Shown here piece after piece: positions 30,074 to 39,837 of a stretch of 64,000 nucleotides of DNA (positions are counted from its first letter, which is position 1; each line of letters opens with the position of its first letter). Source of the stretch: Janthinobacterium sp. LM6 (GTDB lineage Bacteria > Pseudomonadota > Gammaproteobacteria > Burkholderiales > Burkholderiaceae_D); contig NZ_CP019510.1 of assembly GCF_002002885.1 (NCBI RefSeq), forward strand, positions 4,526,001-4,590,000, written 5' to 3'. Position numbers and translations under genes: made by a program. Under the pieces are notes generated by a model that did no database searches, was not told the DNA's origin, and saw only the letters and a program-made list of their open reading frames with translations.

Positions 30074-31576
30074 TTACCTGGCCGACGGACGCAGCGAAAC
30101 GAATTGCGCCACGTCGCCGCGGCGCACCAGCACGGCCGACGACTTTTTCGGATCGAGCTTGGCCACCAGGGCATTGAACTGCTTGGCATCTTTCACGGCA
30201 ACGTTGTTCAATTGCAAGATCACGTCGCCAGGCTGCAGACCGGCCTGGGCCGCCACCCCATCGGCATCGTCGACCAGCACGCCCGCGTCGATCTTCAATT
30301 CCTGCTTCTTCGCGGCCGGCACGTCGCTGACTTTCAATCCCAGCGCATTGACGGCTTGCGCTTCCGGCTCCTTGACGCCCTTCTTCGCCGTTTTCTCGCT
30401 TTCCAGCTCGACGACGGTGACGGGAATATCCTGCTGCGCGCCCTTGCGCCAGACGGTGACCGTGGATTTGCCGTTGACGGCGGCGCCGCCTACCAGGCGC
30501 GGCAGGTCGGACGAGCGCTCGATCGCGGCGCCGTTGAATTTCAGGATGATGTCGCCCGGCTTGATGCCCGCCTTGTCGGCCGGCCCGCCCGGCTCCACCA
30601 TCGATACCTGCGCGCCCTTGGCGTTCGGCAAGCCCAGCGATTCCGCCACGTCCTTGCTCACTTCGCCGATCTGCACGCCGATGCGCCCGCGCACGACCTT
30701 GCCCGTCTTTTTCAGCTGCTCGCCCACGCGCATGGCTTCATCGATGGGCACGGCAAACGAAATGCCGTTGTAGGCGCCGGACAGGGTGGCGATCTGCGAA
30801 TTGATGCCGATCACTTCGCCGCGCATATTGATCAGCGGACCACCGGAGTTGCCGGGGTTGACGGCCACGTCGCTCTGGATCAGCGGCAGGTAGTCGCCCG
30901 TATCGCGTGACTTGGCGGAAATAATGCCAGCCGTCACGGTATTTTCCAGGTTAAATGGCGAGCCGATGGCGATCACCCACTCGCCCACGCGGATCTTGTT
31001 CGAGTCGCCGATGGTCAGGCGCGGCAGGTTGGCGCCCTCGATTTTCAGCAGGGCCACGTCGGTGCGCGCATCGGCACCGATCACCTTGGCCTTGAATTCG
31101 CGCTTGTCCGTCAGGGTCACATACACTTCGTCGGCGCCGTCGACCACGTGGGCATTGCTCAGCACGTAGCCATCGGCCGAAATGATGAAGCCGGAACCGA
31201 CGCCGCGCTGCACTTCCTGCTCCTGCGGCACGGCGCGGCGGCCGCCACGGGGCGCCTGCTGGCGCGGCGCGGGCATGGCGCCGCCAAAGAAGCGGCGCAG
31301 GAATTCCTGCATTTCCTGCTCATCCTGACCACCCACGCCAGCCCCGGCGCCGCCCATTTTCAGGCGTTCGGTGGTACGGATATTCACCACGGCCGGGCCG
31401 ACGGCATCGACCAGGTCCGAGAAATCAGGCAGCTTCACGGCCGGCACGGCGGCCTGCGCCTGCGGCGCCAGGCCCAGCATGGTGGGAGCAAGGAAGACGC
31501 CAGCCGTACCGAACAATAAGGCGGAAAGCGTCTTCACTGAAAACGACTTGCTGGCGGCACACATGTTTTTTTTCAT
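30074..31576 (-). CDS. degP: Periplasmic serine endoprotease, DegP/MucD type
   Basis: A 500-residue HtrA-family protease and chaperone for misfolded envelope proteins. It begins with a long signal peptide (to about residue 43, PQAQAA). The trypsin-like domain has His in SNAHVVDG (about 140), Asp in DARTDVALLK (about 170) and Ser in NPGNSGGPLI (about 243). Two PDZ domains follow, at about 290-380 and 400-490. A Gln/Arg-rich loop around residues 95-115 resembles the flexible LA loop. It lies downstream of rpoE and rseA, so sigma-E control is likely. Confidence 0.95.
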   Translation of the reverse strand: MKKNMCAASKSFSVKTLSALLFGTAGVFLAPTMLGLAPQAQAAVPAVKLPDFSDLVDAVGPAVVNIRTTERLKMGGAGAGVGGQDEQEMQEFLRRFFGGAMPAPRQQAPRGGRRAVPQEQEVQRGVGSGFIISADGYVLSNAHVVDGADEVYVTLTDKREFKAKVIGADARTDVALLKIEGANLPRLTIGDSNKIRVGEWVIAIGSPFNLENTVTAGIISAKSRDTGDYLPLIQSDVAVNPGNSGGPLINMRGEVIGINSQIATLSGAYNGISFAVPIDEAMRVGEQLKKTGKVVRGRIGVQIGEVSKDVAESLGLPNAKGAQVSMVEPGGPADKAGIKPGDIILKFNGAAIERSSDLPRLVGGAAVNGKSTVTVWRKGAQQDIPVTVVELESEKTAKKGVKEPEAQAVNALGLKVSDVPAAKKQELKIDAGVLVDDADGVAAQAGLQPGDVILQLNNVAVKDAKQFNALVAKLDPKKSSAVLVRRGDVAQFVSLRPSAR

Positions 31577-31813
31577 GGAAAGGATCTTTTCGAGTATATA
31601 AACGGTTCAAAACGCGGATCAGGCGATTGCCTGCGCGCATGATTGGCCGTCATGACGGAAATCCAGGGACAAACCCACCTGACAGCGCGCATGGCAGCAA
31701 CAATATATCGCAAAAGCAAGATATTGCCTGCGCACAGTGTCAATCGTACGGAAGGCCAGTGTCAAGGGGGCGACGGGAAGGTTAAGCCAGGCATAAGATG
31801 GACGAGGCGCCAG
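31577..31813. other. Gap between rseA and degP where rseB is normally found
   Basis: The 237 bases between the rseA stop and the degP start hold no coding capacity resembling RseB (a roughly 300-residue periplasmic protein) on the minus strand. I see no clear terminator. Confidence 0.6.
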
Positions 31814-32149
31814 CTAGCGCTGCGCCAGCGGCCCCGCCTCCAGCGGCTCGGCCACGCCAGGCGGCACGATGCCGGCGGCAAGCGGCGGCAGCGGTTCCGC
31901 ATGGGCAGCGGACTCTTCGGGTGCCGGCTCCGCGGCCAGGCGGCTGGCCAGGCGCGCATCGAATTGGGCGCTCAGCGCATGGCCGTACTGCTCCGAGCGC
32001 AGCACCTCACCGATATGGCGATAGGCATCCCAGGCTTGCCGTCCCGATGGCGTATCGAGGGCGGCAAACGCCAGTTCGAGTTCGCTCGCCGCCAGCTCGC
32101 CATCGGCCAGCGCGGAAATAGTCTCGTGCAATCGTGTATGCGTATCCAT
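31814..32149 (-). CDS. rseA: Anti-sigma-E factor RseA-like, cytoplasmic domain only
   Basis: About 111 residues from ATG at 32149 (MDTHTRLHETISALADGELA). An upstream in-frame start at 32200 adds 17 residues. The first 70 residues match the RseA N-terminal domain that holds sigma-E: LHETISALADGEL, then WDAYRHIGEVLRSE. A Pro/Ala/Glu-rich tail follows and the frame ends. I see no transmembrane helix or periplasmic domain, which classical RseA needs for DegS-triggered release. It is 72 bases downstream of rpoE. Confidence 0.8.
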   Translation of the reverse strand: MDTHTRLHETISALADGELAASELELAFAALDTPSGRQAWDAYRHIGEVLRSEQYGHALSAQFDARLASRLAAEPAPEESAAHAEPLPPLAAGIVPPGVAEPLEAGPLAQR

Positions 32150-32221
32150 GATGGGTCCTGCCATTTCAAGAGGATCGGTGCGTAAACCGGACGCAGCCAT
32201 GCCAACCTCATACTCTCCAGA

Positions 32222-32845
32222 TTACCAGCGCTTGTCAATCGGCATGTCCAACAACGGTTTCAATTTCTCCGCAATCACTTCGCGCGCGCGAAAAATCCGG
32301 CTGCGCACGGTGCCGATGGGGCACGCCATGATCTCCGATATTTCTTCATAGCTCAGGCCCTCGATCTCGCGCAGCACGATGGCCGTGCGCAATTCGATGG
32401 GCAGCACATCCATGGCCGCATTGACGGTGGCGGCAATCTGCTTGCTGGCCAGCACCGATTCGGGTGTATTGTTGTCGCGCAATTTATTGCCGTCATCGAA
32501 AGACTCCGCCTGCTCGGCGTCGGCATCGCTGGATGTGGCGGCGCGCCGTCCCTGCGTGACGAGATAATTCTTGGCCGTATTGATGCCGATGCGATACAAC
32601 CAGGTATAAAAGGCGGCCTCGCCGCGAAAATGGCGCAGCGCCCGGTACGCCTTGATAAAGGTTTCCTGCACCACATCTTCAGCCTCCGCCGGGTCATGCA
32701 CGAGGCGCGACACCAGGCGCATCAAGCGGCGCTGATATTTCGATACCAGCACATCGAATGCCCGTTTGTCGCCAGCCTGCACCCGCTCGACCAGTAACTG
32801 ATCATACTCGCGCTCTGTCCTCACGCCCGATGTCCCTGTAGTCAT
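32222..32845 (-). CDS. rpoE: RNA polymerase sigma factor RpoE (ECF, envelope stress)
   Basis: A 207-residue ECF sigma factor. Region 2 (AFDVLVSKYQRRLMRLV, EDVVQETFIKAYRAL, AFYTWLYRIGINTAKN) and region 4 (LPIELRTAIVLREIEGLSYE then IGTVRSRIFRAREVI) are intact, separated by an acidic linker of about 40 residues. With RseA and DegP downstream it is the envelope stress regulon head. The ribosome binding site is weak. The gene lies downstream of fabF and a YgfX-like gene. Confidence 0.96.
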   Translation of the reverse strand: MTTGTSGVRTEREYDQLLVERVQAGDKRAFDVLVSKYQRRLMRLVSRLVHDPAEAEDVVQETFIKAYRALRHFRGEAAFYTWLYRIGINTAKNYLVTQGRRAATSSDADAEQAESFDDGNKLRDNNTPESVLASKQIAATVNAAMDVLPIELRTAIVLREIEGLSYEEISEIMACPIGTVRSRIFRAREVIAEKLKPLLDMPIDKRW

Positions 32846-32911
32846 GCAGCGTGGGCGCCTGTATGGATATAGAGTTGGCCCGCTGCAAGAAGTTCAGTGT
32901 TCGTCCCACTT

Positions 32912-33442
32912 TTATTCTTCCCTGTTCCGCGCCGCGATAGCCCGGCAAGCCACGGCCAGCGGGCGGAAGGCGGCACAACTGCTGCCGCGCTGCACCAGCA
33001 CCGCCGTGCGCCGTCCGGCGGCATCCGCCAGGCACAGCACCAGCAGCGACGGCCACAGGGTCGAGCCCGGCAACAGGCGCAGCCCCGGCGCCGCCACAGG
33101 CCCCGGCCCGGCCGGCTGCACCAGCCCGGCAGCACCGGCGTCCGGCGCCGCGCCATGCTCCAGATATACCGCCAGCCGCAACTGCCCGACCGGCGAAATA
33201 TCAAGCGCCTGCGGCTTTCTGCGCCGACGCAGCAAAGCCAGCAAAAACACGCCGCCAGCCGCACTCAGCAAGGCACCGCTCCAGCCCAGCGCATAGCCGC
33301 CCACCAGCTGGCCGGACGCGGGCAGACTGCGCCAGAGACCGCTCAAGGGCCAGGCGGCCAGCAAGGCGCACAGTCCCAGCACCGCTTGCAACAGGCGCAA
33401 ACAGACAGGCGTGCGAATGACAGCCGCTACCGCGATCGACAT
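32912..33442 (-). CDS. YgfX/CptA-like membrane protein
   Basis: A 176-residue protein with two hydrophobic helices (about 15-35 and 45-70), a basic stop RRRRK and a soluble C-terminal half. The C-terminal motif LLPGSTLWPSLLVLCLAD followed by RGSSCAAFRPLAV fits the YgfX family (small inner-membrane proteins, partner of SdhE in enterobacteria). No sdhE-like gene lies nearby, so the role here is open. It sits between fabF and rpoE on the same strand. Confidence 0.6.
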   Translation of the reverse strand: MSIAVAAVIRTPVCLRLLQAVLGLCALLAAWPLSGLWRSLPASGQLVGGYALGWSGALLSAAGGVFLLALLRRRRKPQALDISPVGQLRLAVYLEHGAAPDAGAAGLVQPAGPGPVAAPGLRLLPGSTLWPSLLVLCLADAAGRRTAVLVQRGSSCAAFRPLAVACRAIAARNREE

Positions 33443-33490
33443 ATTTCATGGGAAAAAAAGGCGCGCCGGCACCATGCCGGGCAAATTCAG

Positions 33491-33549
33491 CCGCCAACGA
33501 ACGTTGGCGGCGAATCAGCGCTCACTACGATTTGACCGTAGCGAGCGCT
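33491..33549 (-). terminator. Two consecutive hairpins after fabF
   Basis: Immediately downstream of the fabF stop lies a 13-bp inverted repeat with one mismatch (33517-33549, AGCGCTC arms). A perfect 8-bp stem CCGCCAAC/GTTGGCGG with a 4-base loop follows (33491-33510). Neither has a clear T run. They may stabilise the fab mRNA end or attenuate read-through into the YgfX-rpoE genes. Confidence 0.5.
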
Positions 33550-33562
33550 TGAAAGTTCCTGC

Positions 33563-34813
33563 TTATTTCGCTTTACCGAAAATCAGCGTGCCATTCGTGC
33601 CGCCGAAGCCGAACGAATTCTTCACTGCATAATCGATCTTCATATCACGCGCCGTGTTGGCACAGAAATCGAGATCGCACGCCGGATCCTGGTTGAAGAT
33701 GTTGATGGTCGGAGGCGACACCTGATGGTGCAATGCCAGGACCGTAAACACCGCTTCCAGACCGCCCGCGCCGCCCAGCAAATGGCCCGTCATCGACTTG
33801 GTCGAGTTGACGACCAGTTTCTTGGCGTGATCACCGAAGGTGCGCTTGATGCCCATCACTTCCGCCACGTCGCCTTGCGGGGTCGACGTGCCGTGCGCGT
33901 TCAGGTACTGAATCTGATCCGCGTTCAAGCCTGCGTTGTCGAGGGCCGCGATCACCGATTTGCTGCCGCCGCTACCATCTTCCAGCGGCGAGGTCATGTG
34001 ATAAGCATCTGCGCTCATCCCGAAACCATGCACTTCGGCATAGATCTTGGCACCACGGGCTACCGCGTGCTCGTACTCTTCCAGCACCATGACGCCAGCG
34101 CCCTCGCCCAGCACGAAGCCGTCGCGGTCGGTATCCCACGGACGCGATGCCGTTGCCGGATCGTCGTTGCGGGTCGACAAGGCACGTGCCGAGGCGAAAC
34201 CGCCCAGGCCCAGCGGCGACACGGTCGATTCGGCGCCGCCGGCGATCATGACGTCGGCATCGCCGTACTCGATCATGCGCGCTGCGGCACCGATGCTGTG
34301 CAAACCGGTGGTGCACGCTGTAACGATCGCCAGGTTCGGGCCCTTCAGACCATATTTGATCGAAAGGTTGCCAGAGATCATGTTAATGATCGAGGCAGGC
34401 ACGAAAAATGGCGAGATACGGCGCGGACCGCGCTTTTCGTACTCGGACTTGGTTTCCTCGATCAGCGGCAAGCCGCCGATACCGGAACCGATGATCACGC
34501 CGATACGCTCGGCGTTTTCTTCGGTCACTTCCAGGCCGGAATCCTGCATCGCCTGGATGCCTGCAGCCATGCCGTAATGGATAAAGGTATCCATGTGGCG
34601 GGCTTCCTTACCGGAGATGTACTCTTCGATATTGAAACCTTTGACTTCACCGGCAAAATGCGTGGTGAATGGCTGTGCATCAAACTTGGTAATCGTGGCA
34701 ATGCCGGATTTACCTTCAATGATTGCGCCCCACGCCTCGGCAATAGTATTGCCGACTGGTGAAACGCAGCCCAGGCCGGTGACAACAACACGACGGTTTT
34801 TAGAACGGCTCAA
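33563..34813 (-). CDS. fabF: 3-oxoacyl-[acyl-carrier-protein] synthase II
   Basis: A 416-residue condensing enzyme that elongates acyl-ACP with malonyl-ACP. The catalytic Cys is in TACTTGLHS (about residue 165). The two His residues are in [11 protein letters not shown] and [13 protein letters not shown], and FGFGGTNG ends the fold. The start appears to be TTG at 34813, preceded by CAGGAG with a six-base spacer. No ATG is in place, and the product [13 protein letters not shown] is typical. It follows acpP. Confidence 0.97.
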   Translation of the reverse strand: MSRSKNRRVVVTGLGCVSPVGNTIAEAWGAIIEGKSGIATITKFDAQPFTTHFAGEVKGFNIEEYISGKEARHMDTFIHYGMAAGIQAMQDSGLEVTEENAERIGVIIGSGIGGLPLIEETKSEYEKRGPRRISPFFVPASIINMISGNLSIKYGLKGPNLAIVTACTTGLHSIGAAARMIEYGDADVMIAGGAESTVSPLGLGGFASARALSTRNDDPATASRPWDTDRDGFVLGEGAGVMVLEEYEHAVARGAKIYAEVHGFGMSADAYHMTSPLEDGSGGSKSVIAALDNAGLNADQIQYLNAHGTSTPQGDVAEVMGIKRTFGDHAKKLVVNSTKSMTGHLLGGAGGLEAVFTVLALHHQVSPPTINIFNQDPACDLDFCANTARDMKIDYAVKNSFGFGGTNGTLIFGKAK

Positions 34814-34842
34814 GCGATTCTCCTGAAGTCGGTCAGACAGGC

Positions 34843-35082
34843 TTAGGCCTTGACGTGTGCGGTGGCGTAGTCGATCGCCTGTTGCACGGTGGTGATTTTT
34901 TCAGCTTGTTCGTCAGGGATTTCCATTTCGAATTCGTCTTCCAGGGCCATCACCAGTTCCACGGTGTCCAGGGAATCGGCGCCCAGGTCGTCGACGAAGG
35001 AGGATTCGATTTTGATGTCTGCTTCTGCAACGCCCAGTTGCTCAGCGACGATTTTCTTAACGCGTTGTTCGATATCCGACAT
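34843..35082 (-). CDS. acpP: Acyl carrier protein
   Basis: A 79-residue acidic four-helix protein. The phosphopantetheine attachment Ser is in [15 protein letters not shown] ribosome binding site precedes the ATG. It carries acyl chains between FabD, FabH, FabG, FabF, FabI and PlsX, all encoded in this window, and is modified by AcpS. Confidence 0.98.
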   Translation of the reverse strand: MSDIEQRVKKIVAEQLGVAEADIKIESSFVDDLGADSLDTVELVMALEDEFEMEIPDEQAEKITTVQQAIDYATAHVKA

Positions 35083-35199
35083 GTTATGGCTCCAAAGTGT
35101 GTGTTACGGAAAGTGCGCGCATTTTATCAGGTTTGCGCGTCCGAATACTAATTTCGGTGTCTGCTGCTAATTCAACCGAAGCTGCTGCTAAAAGATGCG

Positions 35200-35205
35200 A
35201 TTATA
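35200..35205 (-). promoter_or_regulatory. Candidate acpP promoter (-10 TATAAT)
   Basis: A perfect TATAAT on the minus strand lies 118 bases upstream of the acpP start, in the 178-base fabG-acpP gap. No good -35 hexamer is visible. A separate acpP promoter is common because ACP is needed in large amounts. Confidence 0.4.
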
Positions 35206-35260
35206 GACAAAAACGACCGTTGAATCATGCCACAAACGCCCGCCCTGTCTACCTTTCACA

Positions 35261-36004
35261 TCAATTCATGTACATTCCGCCGTTCACGTGCAGGGTCGTG
35301 CCCGTGATATACGCCGCTTGCGGCGAGGCCAGAAAGGCCACGGCCGCTGCCACGTCTTCCGGTTTGCCCAGGCGGGACAGGGGAATTTGCGTCAACAGAG
35401 CTGCATGCTGCTCTTCGCTCAGGGCCTTGGTCATGTCGGTATCGATGAAACCCGGGGCGATGCAGTTCACGGTAATGTTGCGGCTGCCGATTTCGCGCGC
35501 CAGCGCGCGGCTCATGCCTTCCACGCCGGCCTTGGCCGCCGCGTAATTCATTTGCCCCGGATTGCCCGACGAAGCCACCACCGACGTAATATTAATGATA
35601 CGCCCGGTTTTGGCTTTCATCATGCCACGCAGTACGGCGCGCGACAGGCGGCCGACGGCCGACAGGTTCGTCGAAATGACGCTGTCCCACTCTTCATCCT
35701 TCATACGCATGGCCAGCTGGTCTTGCGTGATGCCCGCATTGTTGACGAGGATCGACAGGCTGCCGTAGGTTTTCTGCACTTCATCGACGACGGCCGCGCA
35801 GCGCGCCGCATCGGTCACGTTCAGGACCAGGCCCTTGCCCGTTACGCCTTCGGCGGCCAGGTAATCGGTGATCGCTTGTGCGCCGCTTTCCGAGGTGGCC
35901 GTGCCGACCACGGTAGCGCCCTGCTTGCCCAGTTCGGTGGCGATGGCGCGGCCGATGCCGCGCGAGGCGCCCGTGACCAGCACGACTTGATTTGCTAAAT
36001 TCAT
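35261..36004 (-). CDS. fabG: 3-oxoacyl-[acyl-carrier-protein] reductase
   Basis: A 247-residue NADPH-dependent short-chain dehydrogenase that reduces 3-oxoacyl-ACP. The cofactor motif TGASRGIG, the NNAG motif and the Ser and Tyr-x3-Lys active site (SSGNPGQMNYAAAKAG) are all present. ATG at 36004 gives MNLANQVVLVTG; the upstream in-frame start adds six residues without reason. It lies 49 bases after fabD. Confidence 0.97.
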   Translation of the reverse strand: MNLANQVVLVTGASRGIGRAIATELGKQGATVVGTATSESGAQAITDYLAAEGVTGKGLVLNVTDAARCAAVVDEVQKTYGSLSILVNNAGITQDQLAMRMKDEEWDSVISTNLSAVGRLSRAVLRGMMKAKTGRIINITSVVASSGNPGQMNYAAAKAGVEGMSRALAREIGSRNITVNCIAPGFIDTDMTKALSEEQHAALLTQIPLSRLGKPEDVAAAVAFLASPQAAYITGTTLHVNGGMYMN

Positions 36005-36053
36005 GAGTATCCTTAAGAGCAACCGCGGCAGGCAGCCTGCCGCGATCTGATGT

Positions 36054-36995
36054 TTATTTGAGCTGCGTCAAAATGCGTTCCAGCGAAGCCTGGTCGACGA
36101 TGGCGTCGCCCACCAGCACCGGATCGATGCGCTTGGCCAGGCCCATCAGGACCTTGCCCGGACCGCATTCGATCACTTGCGTGATGCCATCCGCGGCAAC
36201 CTTTTGCATGGTTTCCACCCAGCGCACCGGGCTGGCCGCCTGGCGCACCAGCGCATCCTTGATGCCGGCCACGTCGTTGACGATGGCCACGTCGACGTTG
36301 TTGATCAGGGCGATCTGCGGCGCGGCGAACGTCAGGCCAGCCATGTATTCGCGCAAGCGGTCCGATGCGGGTTTCAGCAGCGACGAGTGGAATGGCGCGG
36401 AGACGGGCAGCTTCATGGCGCGCTTGGCGCCCTTGGCCTTGGCCAGTTCGCAGGCGCGCTCGACCGCAGCCGTGTGGCCGGCGATGACGACTTGCGCCGG
36501 TGCATTGAAATTGACGGGCTCGACCACCAGGGCCGGGTTTTCCGCCGCTGCTTCCGCACAGGCGGCGCGCACGTCGTCGTCCGACAGGCCCAGCACGACA
36601 GCCATCGTGCCCTGCCCTACCGGTACGGCTTCCTGCATGGCTTGCGCGCGGAAACGCACGAGCGGCACGGCATCCTTGAACGAGATGACGCCGGCGGCGA
36701 CCAGCGCCGAGTATTCACCGAGACTGTGACCGGCCACGACCGTCGGCACGGGGCCGCCCGCTGCCAGCCAGGCGCGGTAGAAGGCCACGGCCGCCGTCAG
36801 CATCACCGGTTGCGTGTTGGTAGTCAGGTCCAGTTCTTCCTTCGGACCTTCGGCGATCAGCTTGCCCAGGTCGAATTGCAGGGCGTCCGACGCTTCGGCG
36901 ACGGTTTGCGCAACCACGGGGTTGCCGGCGAAACCGTCGAGCATCGCAATCGCTTGCGAGCCTTGGCCTGGGAAAACAAATGCAAATTGTGTCAT
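36054..36995 (-). CDS. fabD: Malonyl-CoA:ACP transacylase
   Basis: A 313-residue acyltransferase that loads malonyl groups onto ACP. The catalytic Ser is in GHSLGEYSAL. The active-site His is in SAPFHSSLL and the FVFPGQGSQ N-terminus is typical. GGAGTCACC precedes the ATG. It is encoded between fabH and fabG. Confidence 0.97.
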   Translation of the reverse strand: MTQFAFVFPGQGSQAIAMLDGFAGNPVVAQTVAEASDALQFDLGKLIAEGPKEELDLTTNTQPVMLTAAVAFYRAWLAAGGPVPTVVAGHSLGEYSALVAAGVISFKDAVPLVRFRAQAMQEAVPVGQGTMAVVLGLSDDDVRAACAEAAAENPALVVEPVNFNAPAQVVIAGHTAAVERACELAKAKGAKRAMKLPVSAPFHSSLLKPASDRLREYMAGLTFAAPQIALINNVDVAIVNDVAGIKDALVRQAASPVRWVETMQKVAADGITQVIECGPGKVLMGLAKRIDPVLVGDAIVDQASLERILTQLK

Positions 36996-37027
36996 GGTGA
37001 CTCCGTTTTTTTAATAGTATTGCGGGA

Positions 37028-38026
37028 TTACATGCGCGCCAGCACGGCGCCCCAGGTAAAGCCGCCGCCCACGCCTTCCATCATGACGTTGTCGCCCTTC
37101 TTGACGCGACCGTCGCGCACGGCGATGTCGAGCGCCAGCGGAATCGAGGCGGCCGAGGTGTTGCCATGCTGGTCGACGGTGACGACCATCTTGTCCAGCG
37201 GCAAGCCGAGTTTCTTGGCCGTGCTGTTCATGATGCGGATGTTCGCCTGGTGCGGGATCAGCCAGTCGATCTGGTCCGAGGTCATGTTGGCATGTTCCAG
37301 GGCTTCGTGCGCGACTTTTTCCAGTACGGACACGGCCAGCTTGAACACGGCCGGGCCATCCATGTACAGGAAGGCGCTGCCGTCCAGCGCGCCGCCAGCC
37401 AGGCTGCCCGGCACGCTGAGGATGTTCGAGTGGCGGCCGTCCGCGTGCAGCTTGGTAGCCAGGATGCCCGGTTCTTTTGACGCCGTCATGACGATGGCGC
37501 CGGCGCCGTCGCCGAACAGCACGCAAGTGCCGCGGTCGTCGAAATTGAGGATGCGCGAAAACACTTCGGCGCCGATCACCAGCACGTTCTTGTGCATGCC
37601 CGACTGGATAAAACTGTCGGCCGTGGCCACCGCATACACGAAACCGCTGCAGACGGCTTGCACGTCGACGGCGGCGCAGTTGTTCGTGATGCCCAGCTTG
37701 TTTTGCACGATGCAGGCGGTGCTGGGGAAGCTGCCGAAGAAATCAGGGGTCGAGCTGGCGACGATGATCAGGTCCAGGTCGTTGCCGTTCAGGCCAGCCA
37801 TTTCCAGGGCCTTCCTGGCCGCTTCCACGCCCAGGTCCGAGGAGTTTTGCGACGGCGCCGCGTAATGGCGCGCCGAAATGCCGCTGCGCGACACGATCCA
37901 TTCATCCGACGTCTCGATGCCCTTGGCGGCGAGCTGTTCGGTCAAATCCTGGTTGGTGACGCGCTTCTCCGGCAAGTAGCTGCCGGTACCGATAATTTTG
38001 CTGTAAGTTTTGCTAAAAACAGTCAT
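37028..38026 (-). CDS. fabH: 3-oxoacyl-[acyl-carrier-protein] synthase III
   Basis: A 332-residue enzyme that starts fatty acid synthesis by condensing acetyl-CoA with malonyl-ACP. The Cys-His-Asn triad is visible: Cys in VQAVCSGF (about residue 127), His in [10 protein letters not shown] and Asn in [11 protein letters not shown]. The C-terminus [13 protein letters not shown] is typical. It sits 15 bases downstream of plsX. Confidence 0.97.
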   Translation of the reverse strand: MTVFSKTYSKIIGTGSYLPEKRVTNQDLTEQLAAKGIETSDEWIVSRSGISARHYAAPSQNSSDLGVEAARKALEMAGLNGNDLDLIIVASSTPDFFGSFPSTACIVQNKLGITNNCAAVDVQAVCSGFVYAVATADSFIQSGMHKNVLVIGAEVFSRILNFDDRGTCVLFGDGAGAIVMTASKEPGILATKLHADGRHSNILSVPGSLAGGALDGSAFLYMDGPAVFKLAVSVLEKVAHEALEHANMTSDQIDWLIPHQANIRIMNSTAKKLGLPLDKMVVTVDQHGNTSAASIPLALDIAVRDGRVKKGDNVMMEGVGGGFTWGAVLARM

Positions 38027-38041
38027 GCAAATACCCGTCCA

Positions 38042-39109
38042 CTAAATGGTAGAGCTTGTTGATGTAGGTTCGTCCGGTACTGGCGTGCGCGGCATCAGCT
38101 CGGCGATCAGGCTGGCCAGGTGCGCTTGCACGTCATTTTTTGCCGCATCAAAGGCGCGGCGCAAGGCCCATTCGAAGGAATAGGCATCGGCGCTGCCATG
38201 GCTCTTGAAGACGAGACCACGCAAGCCCAGCAGGCTGGCGCCGTTGTAACGCGATGGATTCAAGCGGTTGCCGATGGCTTTCAGGGCCCCGCGGGCGATC
38301 AGCGCGCCCAGCATGGTAATCGGATTGCGCTTGAATTCGGAAGTGAGCACGTCTTTCATGAAGCGCGCCAGGCCTTCGATGGCTTTCAGGGTGACATTGC
38401 CGACAAAACCGTCGCAGACGACGATATCGGTCGTGCCCTTGAAGATATCGTTGCCTTCCACGTTGCCGTAGAAGTTCAGCGCGCCACGCTCGTGGTCGGC
38501 CTGCAGCAGCTTCGAGGTGAGTTTCACCACTTCATTGCCCTTGATATCTTCCGTGCCCACGTTCAGCAAGCCGATCGTGGGGCGTGCGATGCCTTCCATG
38601 GCGGACACGAGCACGGAACCCATGATGGCGAACTGGTGCAAGTGATGCGGTTCGCAATCGACGTTGGCGCCCAGGTCCAGCATGTAGGTGGGGCCGTTCT
38701 TTTGATTCGGCAAGATGCTGCAGATGGCCGGGCGGTCGACGCCGGACATGGTTTTCAATACATAGCGCGACACGGCCATCAGGGCTGCCGTATTACCGGC
38801 GGAAACGGAGGCTTGCGCCACGCCGTTCTTGACCTGTTCGATGGCCACGCGCATGGAGGAATCCTTCTTGCGGCGCAGGGCCACTTCCAGGGGATCGTCC
38901 ATGGTAACTTGTTCGGAGGCATGCAATACCGACAGGCGCGGATGCGTGTCGGCTTTATGTTTTTTCAGTTCGGCACGGATCACGTCTTCCAATCCAACAA
39001 GGATCAGTTCGGCTTCAGGCTCATGTTTTACGAAGGAAATTGCTGCGGGGATAGTGACTGAGGGACCGTGATCTCCGCCCATGCAGTCGATAGAAATTTT
39101 GATTGTCAT
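38042..39109 (-). CDS. plsX: Phosphate acyltransferase PlsX
   Basis: A 355-residue enzyme that turns acyl-ACP into acyl phosphate for phospholipid synthesis. The N-terminus [12 protein letters not shown] and the [11 protein letters not shown] and VCDGFVGNV segments are characteristic. I placed the start at 39109 ([12 protein letters not shown]); an upstream in-frame Met adds 12 residues. It follows rpmF by about 210 bases, the classic rpmF-plsX-fabH order. Confidence 0.96.
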   Translation of the reverse strand: MTIKISIDCMGGDHGPSVTIPAAISFVKHEPEAELILVGLEDVIRAELKKHKADTHPRLSVLHASEQVTMDDPLEVALRRKKDSSMRVAIEQVKNGVAQASVSAGNTAALMAVSRYVLKTMSGVDRPAICSILPNQKNGPTYMLDLGANVDCEPHHLHQFAIMGSVLVSAMEGIARPTIGLLNVGTEDIKGNEVVKLTSKLLQADHERGALNFYGNVEGNDIFKGTTDIVVCDGFVGNVTLKAIEGLARFMKDVLTSEFKRNPITMLGALIARGALKAIGNRLNPSRYNGASLLGLRGLVFKSHGSADAYSFEWALRRAFDAAKNDVQAHLASLIAELMPRTPVPDEPTSTSSTI

Positions 39110-39319
39110 TTGTGTTGATTCAATACCGCTGCGGGCGTGCGGCAAGATGTGAATCGGACTGGAGCATATGCAGGGCGCAGCATGTCATGCACCGCCTGAG
39201 CAAGCTTGATTCAAAATGACGGGTGCGCAAGATGAATTGCAGCCGATAAAAAAGAAGAAGCGGCGCCACGCCGAATAACCACGCAACACCGCTTTCATCT
39301 TACCCAACAAAAACGTCGA

Positions 39320-39502
39320 TTACTCGTCGTTTTTGGTCTTCAACACTTTACGGCCACGATAGAAGCCGTTAGGGCTGATATGGTGACGCATGTGTGTTTC
39401 GCCGGTAACTGGCTCGACGCTCAATTGCGGCGCGACCAGGAAGTCGTGCGAACGGTGCATGCCGCGCTTGGAAGGGGTTTTCTTGTTCTGTTGAACTGCC
39501 AT
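39320..39502 (-). CDS. rpmF: 50S ribosomal protein L32
   Basis: A 60-residue basic ribosomal protein starting [20 protein letters not shown] with the GFYRGRKV tail. AGGAG precedes the ATG. It lacks the Cys pairs of zinc-binding L32 forms. It is the usual partner of yceD and plsX. Confidence 0.97.
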   Translation of the reverse strand: MAVQQNKKTPSKRGMHRSHDFLVAPQLSVEPVTGETHMRHHISPNGFYRGRKVLKTKNDE

Positions 39503-39837
39503 GATGACTCCTAATACATAAGTTCTAAAATTTTAGCACAATCGATTAGCAAATACATGCGAATCGAGTATCCCAGCGGCAAAGACTACCCGAAAATAGC
39601 CCGGACCGACATCGTTTATTACAATTACATTTCACTACACTTGCCATACTCGATTACTACACGCGTTTGACACGTTCTCTAAACGGGACCTCACAAACCT
39701 ACTGCGCGTCCCACTATCGCCTCGGCGGCGCTCAGTACTTCCGTACGCTTGCGCTACTCAAGACGATATTGGGCCGCTCGCTACGGTTTTTGAGGCCCCC
39801 TACAAACTACCACTACTACTTAACTTATTCTCTTAAC
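39503..39837. other. yceD-rpmF intergenic stretch
   Basis: These 335 bases separate yceD from rpmF on the minus strand. I see no gene, tRNA or clear terminator. The gap is longer than in E. coli and could hold an rpmF promoter or an RNA. The left part (39540-39660) is AT-rich. Confidence 0.5.
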
